Assembly (NCBI RefSeq): GCF_000236865.1
Contig: NZ_HE611014.1
Location: 219,876-273,149 of the forward strand
DNA length: 53,274 bases
Source: Senegalimassilia anaerobia JC110
Lineage (GTDB): Bacteria; Actinomycetota; Coriobacteriia; Coriobacteriales; Eggerthellaceae
Direction: 5' to 3'
A model generated the notes under the pieces. The model saw only the letters and a program-made list of their open reading frames with translations. It did no database searches and was not told the origin of the DNA. Positions 1 through 7,652 of the stretch are shown piece after piece. The stretch's first letter is position 1, and every line of letters begins with the position of its first letter. A program made the position numbers and the translations under genes.

Positions 1-2364
1 CGCGCGCTCGGCCGCGCGGGCCACGGCCGCCAGGCGGCGCGCCGTCGCGAGGACGTCGCCCGCCAGGATGCCGTGGAAAGCGTCATCCATTTCGCCGAAC
101 GCGGCGCGCATGTGTTCGATCACGGCGCCGTGGCGGTGGTCATGTTCACCTCCGGCACCACCGGCCGCTCGAAGGCCGTGCCCCTGACCTGGGACAACCT
201 GTGCGGCTCGGCGGCTGTTTCGAATGCCTCGCTCAACCGCCGCGGCGAGGGGCTGTGGCAGGCGGCGCTGCCCTTGTACCACGTGGGTGGCCTGCAGATA
301 GTGGTGCGCAGCTTCCTGAACGCGAACCCGTTCATCCTCTACGAGCGCTTCGACGCCCGCCTCGTGCTGGCCGACGCCGCCCGTCGCGGCGCCACCCATA
401 TCTCGGTGGTCGACAAGATGCTGCAGGATATGCTGGCGGCGCCGAACGCCGACCAGCTGCGCCGCTATGTGTGCATCTTGCTGGGCGGGGGCCCGTTGAA
501 CGCGCAGACGCTCGGCGGCGCCTTGGCCGCGCGCGCCCGCGTGTACGCCAGCTACGGCATGACCGAGACATCCAGCAACATCGCGAACTCCCTGGTGCTG
601 CCCGGTTTCACGGGCGGCATGCAGCTGCTTCCCGGCTATGAGGCGCGCATCGTGGACGCTGGGCCCGACGGGTTCGGCCGTCTTGCCGTGCGAGGCCCCG
701 GGTTGTTCTCCGGCTATCTGAACGCCCGCGCCGCCTACACGGCCGATGGGTTCTTCCTCACGGGCGACACGGCGGCCATCGCGCCCGACGGCAAGCTGTA
801 CGTGAAGGAGCGCACCGACGACATGTTCGTCTCGGGAGGAGAGAACGTCTACCCCGCCGAGATCCGCGAGAAGCTGCTGCGCGTGCCCGGCGTCGCCGAT
901 GCCTATATCTTCGGCGCGCCCGACGAGAAATGGGGCCGCCGTCCGGTCGGCTTCATCGAGCGCGATGCGGCCTTCGACCTGCCCAGGCCCCTGTCCGCCT
1001 CCGTCGCCTCGAGCGCCGCGGGACAGCGCGGCCGCACCGTTTCCGACCGCATGTTCGCCCAGGAGGCGGCGCGCAGCGTGGCGTCCCAGCTGTCGCGCGT
1101 GTATCAGCCGAAGCACCTGTTCGTGCTCGATGCGTTCCCGCGCACGGGCATCGGCAAGGTGGACCGCTCGGCCCTGCGCAAGCTCTATGAGCAGCGCATC
1201 GAGGTCAAGCGCGTGAACCTGTACCGCATCCGCCTGCCTTTTCGCAAACCCTTCGCCACGGCGAAGGGGACGCTGTCGTTCCGCGAATCGCTGCTGGTGG
1301 AAGTGGTGGACTATGCCGGCCGTACGGGCCTTGGCGAGTGTGCGGCCTTCCCCACCGATTGGTATCTGCCCGAAACGCTCGATCAGGACCTGCGCATCCT
1401 GCAGGAGCAGCTCATCCCCCTGGTGCTGAACACGGTGCTCCTGCACCCCTCCGAGGCGGACGGCCTGCTGGCGGCGTGCCCGGGCGCCGACGCGCTGCCC
1501 ATGGCGCGCGGGGCCATCGAGCCGGCGTTGTGGGATCTGTACGGCAAAATCGTCGGCCAGCCGCTTTGGAGGCTCATCGGCGGGCAGGCGCCCGACGATG
1601 GTCGGCCCGCATCGGCGTCGGCGGGTGCTGCCGTGCCCGTGGGCTCGGTGCCCGACACGCTGGCCGCCGTGCAGCGCTGCGTGGACGACGGGTACGCGCG
1701 CGTGAAGCTGAAGGTGACGCCGGGTACGGCGCCGTTTTGCGTGCAGGCGGTGCGCGAGGCGTTCCCTGACCTGGTCGTATCGCTGGATGCGAACCAAAGC
1801 TTCACCGAACGCGACCTTGACGTGCTGCGCGGCCTCGACGCGCTGGGAATCGCCTGGATCGAGGAGCCCCTCGATCCGCGGCGCACGCCGGCCAACGGCC
1901 CGCACGACCTGTTCGCGCGCCTGGCCCAGCTGCAGCGCCGCATCCAAACGCCGGTGTGCTTGGACGAGTCCATCTTCAGCGCAGGCAATCTGGCGAAGGC
2001 GCTCAAGCACCAGGAGCTGAAGTGCTACGCGCTCAAGATCGGGAAATTCGGCGGTATCCAGCCTGCGTTGCAATTCGTGCGCATGGCGAACGCGCGCGGC
2101 ATGAGCGTGTGGATGGGCGGCATGTACGACACCGGCATCTCGCGGCGTATGCATGCGGCGTTCCAGATGCTGCCCGGCGTGGTCGACGCGGGCGACATCG
2201 GCGCCACCTCGCGCTACTTCGACGTCGACGTCACCGATCCGCCGTACACGGTGGAGCGCGGGATGGTCACGCTCGAACGCCGAGGCCACGAGCACGGCCT
2301 GGGCTGCACGCTCGATCGATCCGCCTTGTCGCGCGTGCTCATCGACCAGCGAACCTACGAGTAA
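1..2364 (+). CDS. menE-menC: MenE-MenC fusion: O-succinylbenzoate-CoA ligase / O-succinylbenzoate synthase (5' partial)
   Basis: The frame is open from the first base, so the start lies upstream. The N-terminal part is an acyl-adenylating enzyme: P-loop TSGTTGRSK (bases 148-174), TGDT, RTDD..GGENVYP, and the C-terminal lysine motif GIGKVDRSAL. It is followed with almost no linker (about base 1210) by an enolase-superfamily O-succinylbenzoate synthase with a KLK catalytic pair, the metal ligands SLDAN, WIEEP and CLDES, and a second lysine in ALKIGK. Both halves keep their key residues, so both may be active. MenC makes O-succinylbenzoate and MenE makes its CoA thioester, two consecutive steps of menaquinone synthesis in the cytosol. 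Placing them in one chain in the order E then C is unusual. The MenC half could instead be annotated as an N-acylamino-acid racemase relative, but the MenE fusion argues for OSBS. Confidence 0.88.
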   Translation, partial: RALGRAGHGRQAARRREDVARQDAVESVIHFAERGAHVFDHGAVAVVMFTSGTTGRSKAVPLTWDNLCGSAAVSNASLNRRGEGLWQAALPLYHVGGLQIVVRSFLNANPFILYERFDARLVLADAARRGATHISVVDKMLQDMLAAPNADQLRRYVCILLGGGPLNAQTLGGALAARARVYASYGMTETSSNIANSLVLPGFTGGMQLLPGYEARIVDAGPDGFGRLAVRGPGLFSGYLNARAAYTADGFFLTGDTAAIAPDGKLYVKERTDDMFVSGGENVYPAEIREKLLRVPGVADAYIFGAPDEKWGRRPVGFIERDAAFDLPRPLSASVASSAAGQRGRTVSDRMFAQEAARSVASQLSRVYQPKHLFVLDAFPRTGIGKVDRSALRKLYEQRIEVKRVNLYRIRLPFRKPFATAKGTLSFRESLLVEVVDYAGRTGLGECAAFPTDWYLPETLDQDLRILQEQLIPLVLNTVLLHPSEADGLLAACPGADALPMARGAIEPALWDLYGKIVGQPLWRLIGGQAPDDGRPASASAGAAVPVGSVPDTLAAVQRCVDDGYARVKLKVTPGTAPFCVQAVREAFPDLVVSLDANQSFTERDLDVLRGLDALGIAWIEEPLDPRRTPANGPHDLFARLAQLQRRIQTPVCLDESIFSAGNLAKALKHQELKCYALKIGKFGGIQPALQFVRMANARGMSVWMGGMYDTGISRRMHAAFQMLPGVVDAGDIGATSRYFDVDVTDPPYTVERGMVTLERRGHEHGLGCTLDRSALSRVLIDQRTYE

Positions 2365-2386
2365 CCGGCGCCGCCCCGGCGGCGTT

Positions 2387-2426
2387 GCCGCGGCCCTGGG
2401 GGAGACGTTCTCCCCGGGGCCGCGGC
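2387..2426 (+). terminator. Long GC hairpin after menE-menC, no U-tract
   Basis: GCCGCGGCCCT pairs with the GGGGCCGCGGC side, and the stem continues as GGGGAG/CTCCCC around a 5-nt loop, with one bulged G. This gives about 17 pairs starting 23 nt after the stop codon. No T-run follows directly, so termination is likely but not certain. The rest of the gap (2427-2640) shows nothing else clear apart from an AT-richer stretch that leads into the next gene's promoter area. Confidence 0.5.
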
Positions 2427-2598
2427 GATTCCGGCGCACGGCGTTCGTCTTTTCGGGCCGTCGCTCCCTCGGTGCGCGCCGCCCTGCGGCCCCGGCCCGG
2501 TTTCGCGCGCGTCCCCGCCGCGCGAATCATCTCACGCAAAAACGCGCATACACCCCAAGCATTATTCATTTGCATCGGAAAATATCCTTTACGAATCC

Positions 2599-2625
2599 TT
2601 TAGAAAGCCTCGTGTGGGGTATAGT
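2599..2625 (+). promoter_or_regulatory. Possible promoter of the ArcD-like gene
   Basis: TATAGT at 2620-2625 is a good -10 hexamer in a locally AT-rich stretch, 35 nt before the start codon. The best -35 match upstream, TTTAGA at 2599-2604, is weak and gives only a 15-bp spacer. Confidence 0.35.
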
Positions 2626-2659
2626 GGTGAGGACTGTTTACTCTGACGAGGAGGGTTCG

Positions 2660-4180
2660 ATGAACAACGCTAACGAAGCGGCAGGCGCTTCAATGGCCGC
2701 TTCCGGCACGGTGGCAACCGGGTCCGGCGCGCTGCATGACCTGGAACATCACGGCAAGCTGGGCATTTTCCGTCTAGTAGCGTCGGTCATCACGCTGATC
2801 CTCGGCGCCGGCGTGTTCACGCTGTCCGGCGATCAGGCCGCCCATGGTGCCAACGGCGCCGCCATCCTGACGGCCTGGGGCATCTCGGCCGTGGGCGTGC
2901 TGTGCCTGGTCATGACGTTTTTTGCGCTGTCGCGCCTTAAGCCCCAGCTCAAGGGCGGCATCTACAGCTACGCCGCCGCCGGCTTCGGCGATTTTCTGGG
3001 CTTCAACAGCGCGTGGGGCTACTGGATCTCCGCCATCCTGTGCACCGTCAGCTTCTCCGCGCTCCTGTGCGGCGCCCTGTCGTACTTCTTCCCCGTCTTC
3101 GGCACGGGCAACAACCTGGCCTCCGTCATCGTGGCAAGCTGCATCATCTGGTTCTACGCGTTCCTGGTCAGCCGCGGCGTGAAGGAGGCGGCGGGCGTCA
3201 ACCTGATCATCACCATCAGCAAGTTCGTCCCCATCTTCGTCGCGCTCACCGCCATCATCTTCTTCCAGAAGTTCGACGTGAACATCTTCATGGAGAACAT
3301 GGCGCACGGCTCTGTGGAGGGTATGTCGTTCTTCGAGCAGGTCAGCGGCACCATGATGGTCACCATCTGGGTGTTCCTCGGCATCGAGGGCGCCGTGGCG
3401 ATCTCCGGCCGAGCCAAGAAGGACAGCGACGTGGGCAAGGCCACCGTCATCGCCTTCGTCTGCGTGCTCACCATCTACCTGCTGGTCTCCACCCTGTCTA
3501 TGGGCGTCATGCCGCTCTCCGAGCTCTCCGAGCTCTCCAACCCGGCGCTCGCCGGCGTCATGGAGCGCGCCGTGGGCCCGTGGGGTGCTACGCTCATCAA
3601 CGGCGGCGTGGTGCTGTCCCTGGTCGGCGCCATGCTCGGCTACACCGTGCTCTCCGCCGAGTGCCCCTACGAGGCGGCGGCCCAGGGCGGTTTCGTGAAG
3701 GCGTTCGCCCGCGTGAACAAGAAGGGCGCGCCCATCGTCACGCTGGTCGTCACGAACCTGATCATCGAGATGTTCCTCGTCATCATGCTGTTCTCCGAGA
3801 GCACGTACCAGTTCTTCTACGCGCTGTCCGCCGGCATGATCTTGCTGCCGTACCTGCTTTCGGCTGCGTATTTCGCCAAGGTTGCTTTCACCGAGGCGGG
3901 TTCATTCAAGGGCAAGCTGGGCGTTCCCGTGCCCGTTTGGCGCGTGTTCGCCGTCTTCGGCGTCATCTATAGCGTGTTCCTTGCGTGGGCAAGCGGCGCC
4001 GTCGGCGTCACGCTCATGTCTATCCTGTATGCTCCTGGCATCTTGGTGTATATCAAGGGCAAGAAGGAGCGTAACCAGCCGTTCTTGGAAAACACGCTCG
4101 ATCGCGTGGTCGCCGCCGTCATCCTCATCGCGGCCATCGTGTCGATCGGCCTGCTGGTCACGGGAACGGTTTCCATTTAG
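2660..4180 (+). CDS. APC-family basic amino acid antiporter, ArcD-like (arginine/ornithine)
   Basis: 506 residues with about 12-13 membrane segments. The first begins VASVITLILGAGVFTLSG, the GAGxF substrate-site motif of amino acid/polyamine antiporters; a KGGIYSYAAAGFG segment follows. The start is the ATG at 2660, preceded by GAGGAGGG at 2648-2655; the longer upstream frame is rejected because it crosses the hairpin and promoter region. An antiporter of this family usually exchanges arginine for ornithine in the arginine deiminase pathway. The arc enzymes are not in the window, so arginine/ornithine is an inference from sequence type and from the known arginine use of Eggerthellaceae. Putrescine or lysine exchange remains possible. 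Confidence 0.82.
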   Translation: MNNANEAAGASMAASGTVATGSGALHDLEHHGKLGIFRLVASVITLILGAGVFTLSGDQAAHGANGAAILTAWGISAVGVLCLVMTFFALSRLKPQLKGGIYSYAAAGFGDFLGFNSAWGYWISAILCTVSFSALLCGALSYFFPVFGTGNNLASVIVASCIIWFYAFLVSRGVKEAAGVNLIITISKFVPIFVALTAIIFFQKFDVNIFMENMAHGSVEGMSFFEQVSGTMMVTIWVFLGIEGAVAISGRAKKDSDVGKATVIAFVCVLTIYLLVSTLSMGVMPLSELSELSNPALAGVMERAVGPWGATLINGGVVLSLVGAMLGYTVLSAECPYEAAAQGGFVKAFARVNKKGAPIVTLVVTNLIIEMFLVIMLFSESTYQFFYALSAGMILLPYLLSAAYFAKVAFTEAGSFKGKLGVPVPVWRVFAVFGVIYSVFLAWASGAVGVTLMSILYAPGILVYIKGKKERNQPFLENTLDRVVAAVILIAAIVSIGLLVTGTVSI

Positions 4181-4225
4181 CGTAAGCCGCATGATATAGG
4201 TAGGAATCGGAAGAGGGACTGGACT

Positions 4226-4804
4226 GTGGAACTGCTTGAAGAGCGCATCAGGCGCGACGGTGTGGTGAAGTCGGAAGGCGTTCTGAAGGTGGATGGCTTT
4301 CTGAACCACCAGATGGACATCAACCTGTTCAACGAGATGGGCAAGGAGCTCAAGCGCCTGTTCGCCGACGCGCCCATCAACAAGATCCTCACCATCGAGG
4401 CTTCGGGCATCGGCATCGCCGCCGTGGTGGCACAGCATTTCAACGTGCCGGTGGTGTTCGCGAAGAAAAGCCAGTCCATTAACCTTGACGGCGACGTGTA
4501 CTCCACGAAGATCCAGTCGTTCACGCATCAGCGCATCTACGATGTCATCGTGTCGAAGAAGTTCCTGAACGCCGACGACCACGTGCTGCTCATCGACGAC
4601 TTCCTGGCAAACGGCTGCGCCCTGAACGGCCTCATCGACTTGGTCGAGGACGCGGGCGCCACGGTCGAGGGCATCGGCATCGCCGTGGAGAAGGGCTTCC
4701 AGCCCGGCGGCGACGATCTGCGCAGTCGTGGTTATCATCTGGAGTCGCTGGCCATCGTGCAGTCCATGAACCCGGAAACCGGTGAGATCGAATTCCGCCG
4801 ATGA
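4226..4804 (+). CDS. xpt: Xanthine phosphoribosyltransferase
   Basis: 192 residues, the usual length for Xpt. The N-terminus contains the family-like stretch [13 protein letters not shown], and the PRPP-binding loop reads [12 protein letters not shown] near residues 118-130. It converts xanthine and PRPP to XMP for purine salvage in the cytosol. The start is GTG at 4226 behind GGAAGAGGGA. It lies 45 nt after the permease. Its stop TGA overlaps an ATG (ATGA at 4801-4804) that begins the remnant of a purine permease, the classic xpt-pbuX arrangement. No purine riboswitch is visible in the short upstream gap. Confidence 0.93.
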   Translation: MELLEERIRRDGVVKSEGVLKVDGFLNHQMDINLFNEMGKELKRLFADAPINKILTIEASGIGIAAVVAQHFNVPVVFAKKSQSINLDGDVYSTKIQSFTHQRIYDVIVSKKFLNADDHVLLIDDFLANGCALNGLIDLVEDAGATVEGIGIAVEKGFQPGGDDLRSRGYHLESLAIVQSMNPETGEIEFRR

Positions 4805-4971
4805 ACATGCACATGAAGCCCTTCGATCACGACGAGCTGCTCAAGCTTGACGGCGACGTCCCGTTCGTCCGCTCCGTGCCGTACGGCATCTAGCATATCT
4901 TGGCCATGTTCGTGTCCAATCTGGTGCTGCCCCGGGATATGGAGGTCAAGGTCGCGGCTTCCGAAAAGTAA
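4801..4971 (+). pseudogene. Remnant of a xanthine/uracil permease gene (pbuX/uraA family)
   Basis: An ATG overlapping the xpt stop opens a frame of 30 codons ending VPYGI then TAG (4891-4893). The same frame continues HILAMFVSNL, which together reads as the conserved first helix of nucleobase:cation symporters (PxGxQHxLAMF). The TAG sits exactly where Gln is expected, so a CAG to TAG change is likely. After SNLV the frame jumps to a 14-residue charged tail and stops at 4969-4971, so roughly 400 internal codons are missing. The gene is therefore dead twice: a nonsense codon and a large internal deletion. Translational coupling to xpt is still visible. Confidence 0.8.
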
Positions 4972-5070
4972 CGGTTCCGTAAAACGCAGCCTGACTTTTG
5001 GATATAGCGTAAAGGAACCCCGTGAATGCGGGTTCGCATGCCAAAATAGAAGAGCTACCTGATTAGCAAG

Positions 5071-5115
5071 CCTCCGGTGTGCCGGGGGCTCGGAGGCGGG
5101 CCAAGTGCCCGCCTC
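5071..5115 (+). promoter_or_regulatory. Leader with two mutually exclusive hairpins upstream of the CNNM/CBS gene
   Basis: CCTCCG (5071-5076) can pair with CGGAGG (5091-5096). The right arm of that hairpin overlaps a second, perfect 9-bp hairpin, GAGGCGGGC (5093-5101) with GCCCGCCTC (5107-5115) around CAAGT. Only one can form at a time. The second ends 35 nt before the start codon and has no U-tract. This resembles an attenuator or ion-sensing leader, but it does not match any riboswitch consensus I recognise. The gap 4972-5150 has no gene. Confidence 0.4.
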
Positions 5116-5150
5116 TTCGATATGTACCCGACATAAGGAGACCCGCTTTT

Positions 5151-6473
5151 ATGCACATAGGCTTAAGCCTGATTCTTGTCGTTTTGTTCCTGGCCATGAA
5201 CGCGTTTTTCGTTATCGCCGAATTCGCTTTGGTGCGCGTTCGAAAATCCCAGCTCGAGCTGGCCGTCGAGCAAGGCAAGAAGGGTGCGAAAAGCGCCATG
5301 TACATTGCCGAGAACGTCAACCAGTACCTGTCCGCCTGTCAGCTGGGCATCACGTTGGCGTCGCTGGCATTGGGCTGGTTGGGCGAGCCCGCGTTCTCCG
5401 CTCTCATCCGCCCGCTGTTCGAGATGCTGCACTTGCCCGAGGCCTTGATCAGCGTGGTGGCCGTGGCCATCGGCTATTTCATCATGACCACGCTGCACGT
5501 GGTGGTGGGCGAGCTGATCCCCAAGTCGTTCGCCATCTTCGCCACCGAGCGCTATGCGCTGTTCACGGCTGGCCCGCTTATGGCGTTCTACAAGATTACT
5601 TACCCCATCATGATCCTGTTCAACGGCATCACCAACGGCGTGGTGCGCCTGACCGGCCATGACCCGGCCAACGAGCGCGAGGTGTACACGGGCGACGAGA
5701 TCAAGCTGCTCATCGACGAGTCCACGGAAAGCGGTCTCATCGACCCCGAGCAGAACGAGTTCGTGGACAACATCTTCGACCTGGGCGACAAGGACGCCGA
5801 GGCCATCATGACCCCGCGAACCGATCTGGTGTGCATCGACCTTGAGGATTCGCTGGAAGAGAACATGGCGCTGGTCACGCGCTACAAGTACACGCGCTAC
5901 CCCGTGTGCCGCGAGACCAAGGACCGCATCGTGGGCTTCGTGCACGTGAAGGATCTGTACCTGATGCAGAAGGGCTCCACCATCGACGATCTGCCCGTGC
6001 GCACCATCGAGGCCGTGCCCGAGAGCATCCCTGTGGCGAAGCTGCTGCAGGTGCTGCAGGAGGGCTCCACGAAGATCGCCGTGGTGGTCGATGAGCACGG
6101 CGGCACTGCCGGCATCGTCACCATGACCGACATCATGGAGCAGATCGTGGGCCACGTCGATGACGAGTACCGCCACGCCGACAGCGAGCTGGTGAAGAAG
6201 CTCACCGACGACACCATGATGATCGACGGCGGCATGGCCGTGGGCGACTTCGTGGAGCTCATCGGCTTCGTGCCCGAGGATGCCGAGGACTGCGAGACGC
6301 TCGGCGGCCTGATCATGGACGTGCTCGACCGCATCCCCTCCGAGGGCGAGAGTCTGACGCTCGAGGGCAAGGAGGCCACGGCGAAGCTGACGGTGGTGCG
6401 CATGGATCGCCATCGCATTGACCGCGTGAAGCTGGTGCTCACCCCGAAGCCCAAGCAAGAGGAAGAAGAATAA
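5151..6473 (+). CDS. CNNM-domain (DUF21) / CBS-pair / CorC-HlyC membrane protein
   Basis: 440 residues. The N-terminal DUF21/CNNM region holds about four membrane helices (residues 1-150). It is followed by two CBS domains (MTPRTDLVCIDLEDS onward, to about residue 345) and a C-terminal CorC/HlyC domain with GGMAVGDFVELIGF. Older annotation calls these hemolysins; family members are linked to Mg2+/Co2+ or Na+-driven Mg2+ export. The chosen start at 5151 has AAGGAGA at the right distance and begins directly with the first helix (MHIGLSLILVVLFLAMNAFF). It is monocistronic with a strong terminator. Confidence 0.88.
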   Translation: MHIGLSLILVVLFLAMNAFFVIAEFALVRVRKSQLELAVEQGKKGAKSAMYIAENVNQYLSACQLGITLASLALGWLGEPAFSALIRPLFEMLHLPEALISVVAVAIGYFIMTTLHVVVGELIPKSFAIFATERYALFTAGPLMAFYKITYPIMILFNGITNGVVRLTGHDPANEREVYTGDEIKLLIDESTESGLIDPEQNEFVDNIFDLGDKDAEAIMTPRTDLVCIDLEDSLEENMALVTRYKYTRYPVCRETKDRIVGFVHVKDLYLMQKGSTIDDLPVRTIEAVPESIPVAKLLQVLQEGSTKIAVVVDEHGGTAGIVTMTDIMEQIVGHVDDEYRHADSELVKKLTDDTMMIDGGMAVGDFVELIGFVPEDAEDCETLGGLIMDVLDRIPSEGESLTLEGKEATAKLTVVRMDRHRIDRVKLVLTPKPKQEEEE

Positions 6474-6477
6474 CAAG

Positions 6478-6507
6478 AAGGCCTCCCATTCGGGAGGCCT
6501 TCGTTTT
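6478..6507 (+). terminator. Rho-independent terminator of the CNNM/CBS gene
   Basis: A perfect 10-bp stem, AAGGCCTCCC / GGGAGGCCTT, with an ATTC loop, followed by CGTTTT, 5 nt after the stop codon. Confidence 0.9.
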
Positions 6508-6556
6508 GCCCTGCGTTAGCGAGCTCGGGTGTGTGCATTCCGCTTTCACGCCGCTT

Positions 6557-6582
6557 CCCGGCGCAGACGCCGGGGCGTTTTC
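6557..6582 (+). terminator. Second terminator-like hairpin in the convergent gap
   Basis: CCCGGCG / CGCCGGG with a CAGA loop, then GCGTTTTC. It sits between convergent genes and may be a back-up terminator for the rightward transcript. The remainder of 6583-6653 shows nothing. Confidence 0.5.
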
Positions 6583-6653
6583 AGAGAGCGGGGGTTCGGA
6601 GCGAGCCGACCTGGCAGCTGCACGTTCGCGGCTTCAACCGCGCGTTCGCCCTG

Positions 6654-7460
6654 CTACTCGACCTTCACGCCGGCGAAGCGCTCGGCGTTATGCCACAGGA
6701 TGTTCTCCAGCTCATCCTCGGTGAAGCCGGCGGTGGTGAGCGTGCGGTATTCCTCGGCGGGGTCCCACATGGGGAAGTCGCTGCCGAACATGATGCGGTC
6801 GGTGCCCCACATGCGCGTGAGCTCCACCGTGCGGCGCTGTCCTAGGAAGAACTGCGAGCTGGATTCGTCAAGGAACACGCGGTCGTTCATGGCCACCTCG
6901 TGCAGGATGTCGTAACCCACCTCGTAGCGTGACCAGCAGCCGAAATGCGCCGCGTCCACTACCAGGTCGGGGAACGTGCGCAGGATGTTCACCAGGCGGC
7001 GCGGGTGCGAGTAGTCGTAGCGGTAGTCGCCCGTGTGGATGACCACGGGCAGCCCCAGCTGCTCGCAGATGGCGTACACCTCCATGAGGCGCGGGTCGTC
7101 CATGTCCACCTTCTGCGTGTCGGGATGCAGCTTGACGCCGCGAAGGCCCAGCTCGACAGCGCGCTGCAGCTCGGCAGCGGGGTCCTCGAAGTCCTGCTGC
7201 ATGGCGGCAAAGCCGATGAACTCGGGGTGCGCTTGGCACTGCTTCGCGATGAAGTCGTTGATGGCGGTGACGGCGTGCGCGGTGGTGGCAACGGAGTGCA
7301 CGATGAAGTGCGTGATGGGCGCGCGGTCCTTCGCTGCAAGCAGGCCGTCGGCCGTGCCATCGCCGAACATGTCAACGTTGTAGAAGTCCCCGACGGCCTC
7401 CACGGCCTTCGGGGCGATTTTGTCGGGATAGATATGCGCATGCGCATCGATAACGGCCAT
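6654..7460 (-). CDS. Amidohydrolase-2 family metal-dependent hydrolase
   Basis: 268 residues, a TIM-barrel amidohydrolase of the aminocarboxymuconate-semialdehyde-decarboxylase-like group. The first strand carries DAHAHIYP (metal-binding HxH), followed by GVKLHPD, PVVIHTGD, DAAHFGC and the late aspartate in MFGSDFPMW. These positions match the metal ligands of the family. The start is the ATG at 7460 behind GAGGAG; the longer frame upstream is poor and lacks a ribosome site. The substrate is unknown; family members hydrolyse or decarboxylate small carboxylic acids. It stands alone, convergent with the preceding gene. Confidence 0.85.
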   Translation of the reverse strand: MAVIDAHAHIYPDKIAPKAVEAVGDFYNVDMFGDGTADGLLAAKDRAPITHFIVHSVATTAHAVTAINDFIAKQCQAHPEFIGFAAMQQDFEDPAAELQRAVELGLRGVKLHPDTQKVDMDDPRLMEVYAICEQLGLPVVIHTGDYRYDYSHPRRLVNILRTFPDLVVDAAHFGCWSRYEVGYDILHEVAMNDRVFLDESSSQFFLGQRRTVELTRMWGTDRIMFGSDFPMWDPAEEYRTLTTAGFTEDELENILWHNAERFAGVKVE

Positions 7461-7572
7461 AATGCAACTCCTCATTTGGAAACTTCCCCGATTGTACGGC
7501 AGCGCAAAGCCGCGTTCGCCGGACATTTCGGGAAATCTGCTGGCAGAGGCAATGGGGTTTGGGTGTTGGAAT

Positions 7573-7606
7573 GCGCAGGGGCGCGGCTGTTGCCGCGCCC
7601 CTGCGC
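7573..7606 (-). terminator. 15-bp perfect hairpin after the helicase-like gene
   Basis: Two perfectly complementary 15-base arms (7573-7587 and 7592-7606) around a 4-nt loop, 46 nt beyond the stop of the leftward helicase-like gene. On the minus strand the tail is ATTCC, so the U-tract is weak. It is the only structure in the 7461-7652 gap. Confidence 0.55.
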
Positions 7607-7652
7607 TTGCGGGCTGCGATTCGCACAAAGCCCGCTCGTATCCGGTTGCAGC

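Noticed and set aside
5000-5150. yybP-ykoY or M-box riboswitch upstream of the CNNM/CBS gene
   Set aside because: I could not find the conserved core sequences of either class; only generic alternative hairpins are visible.
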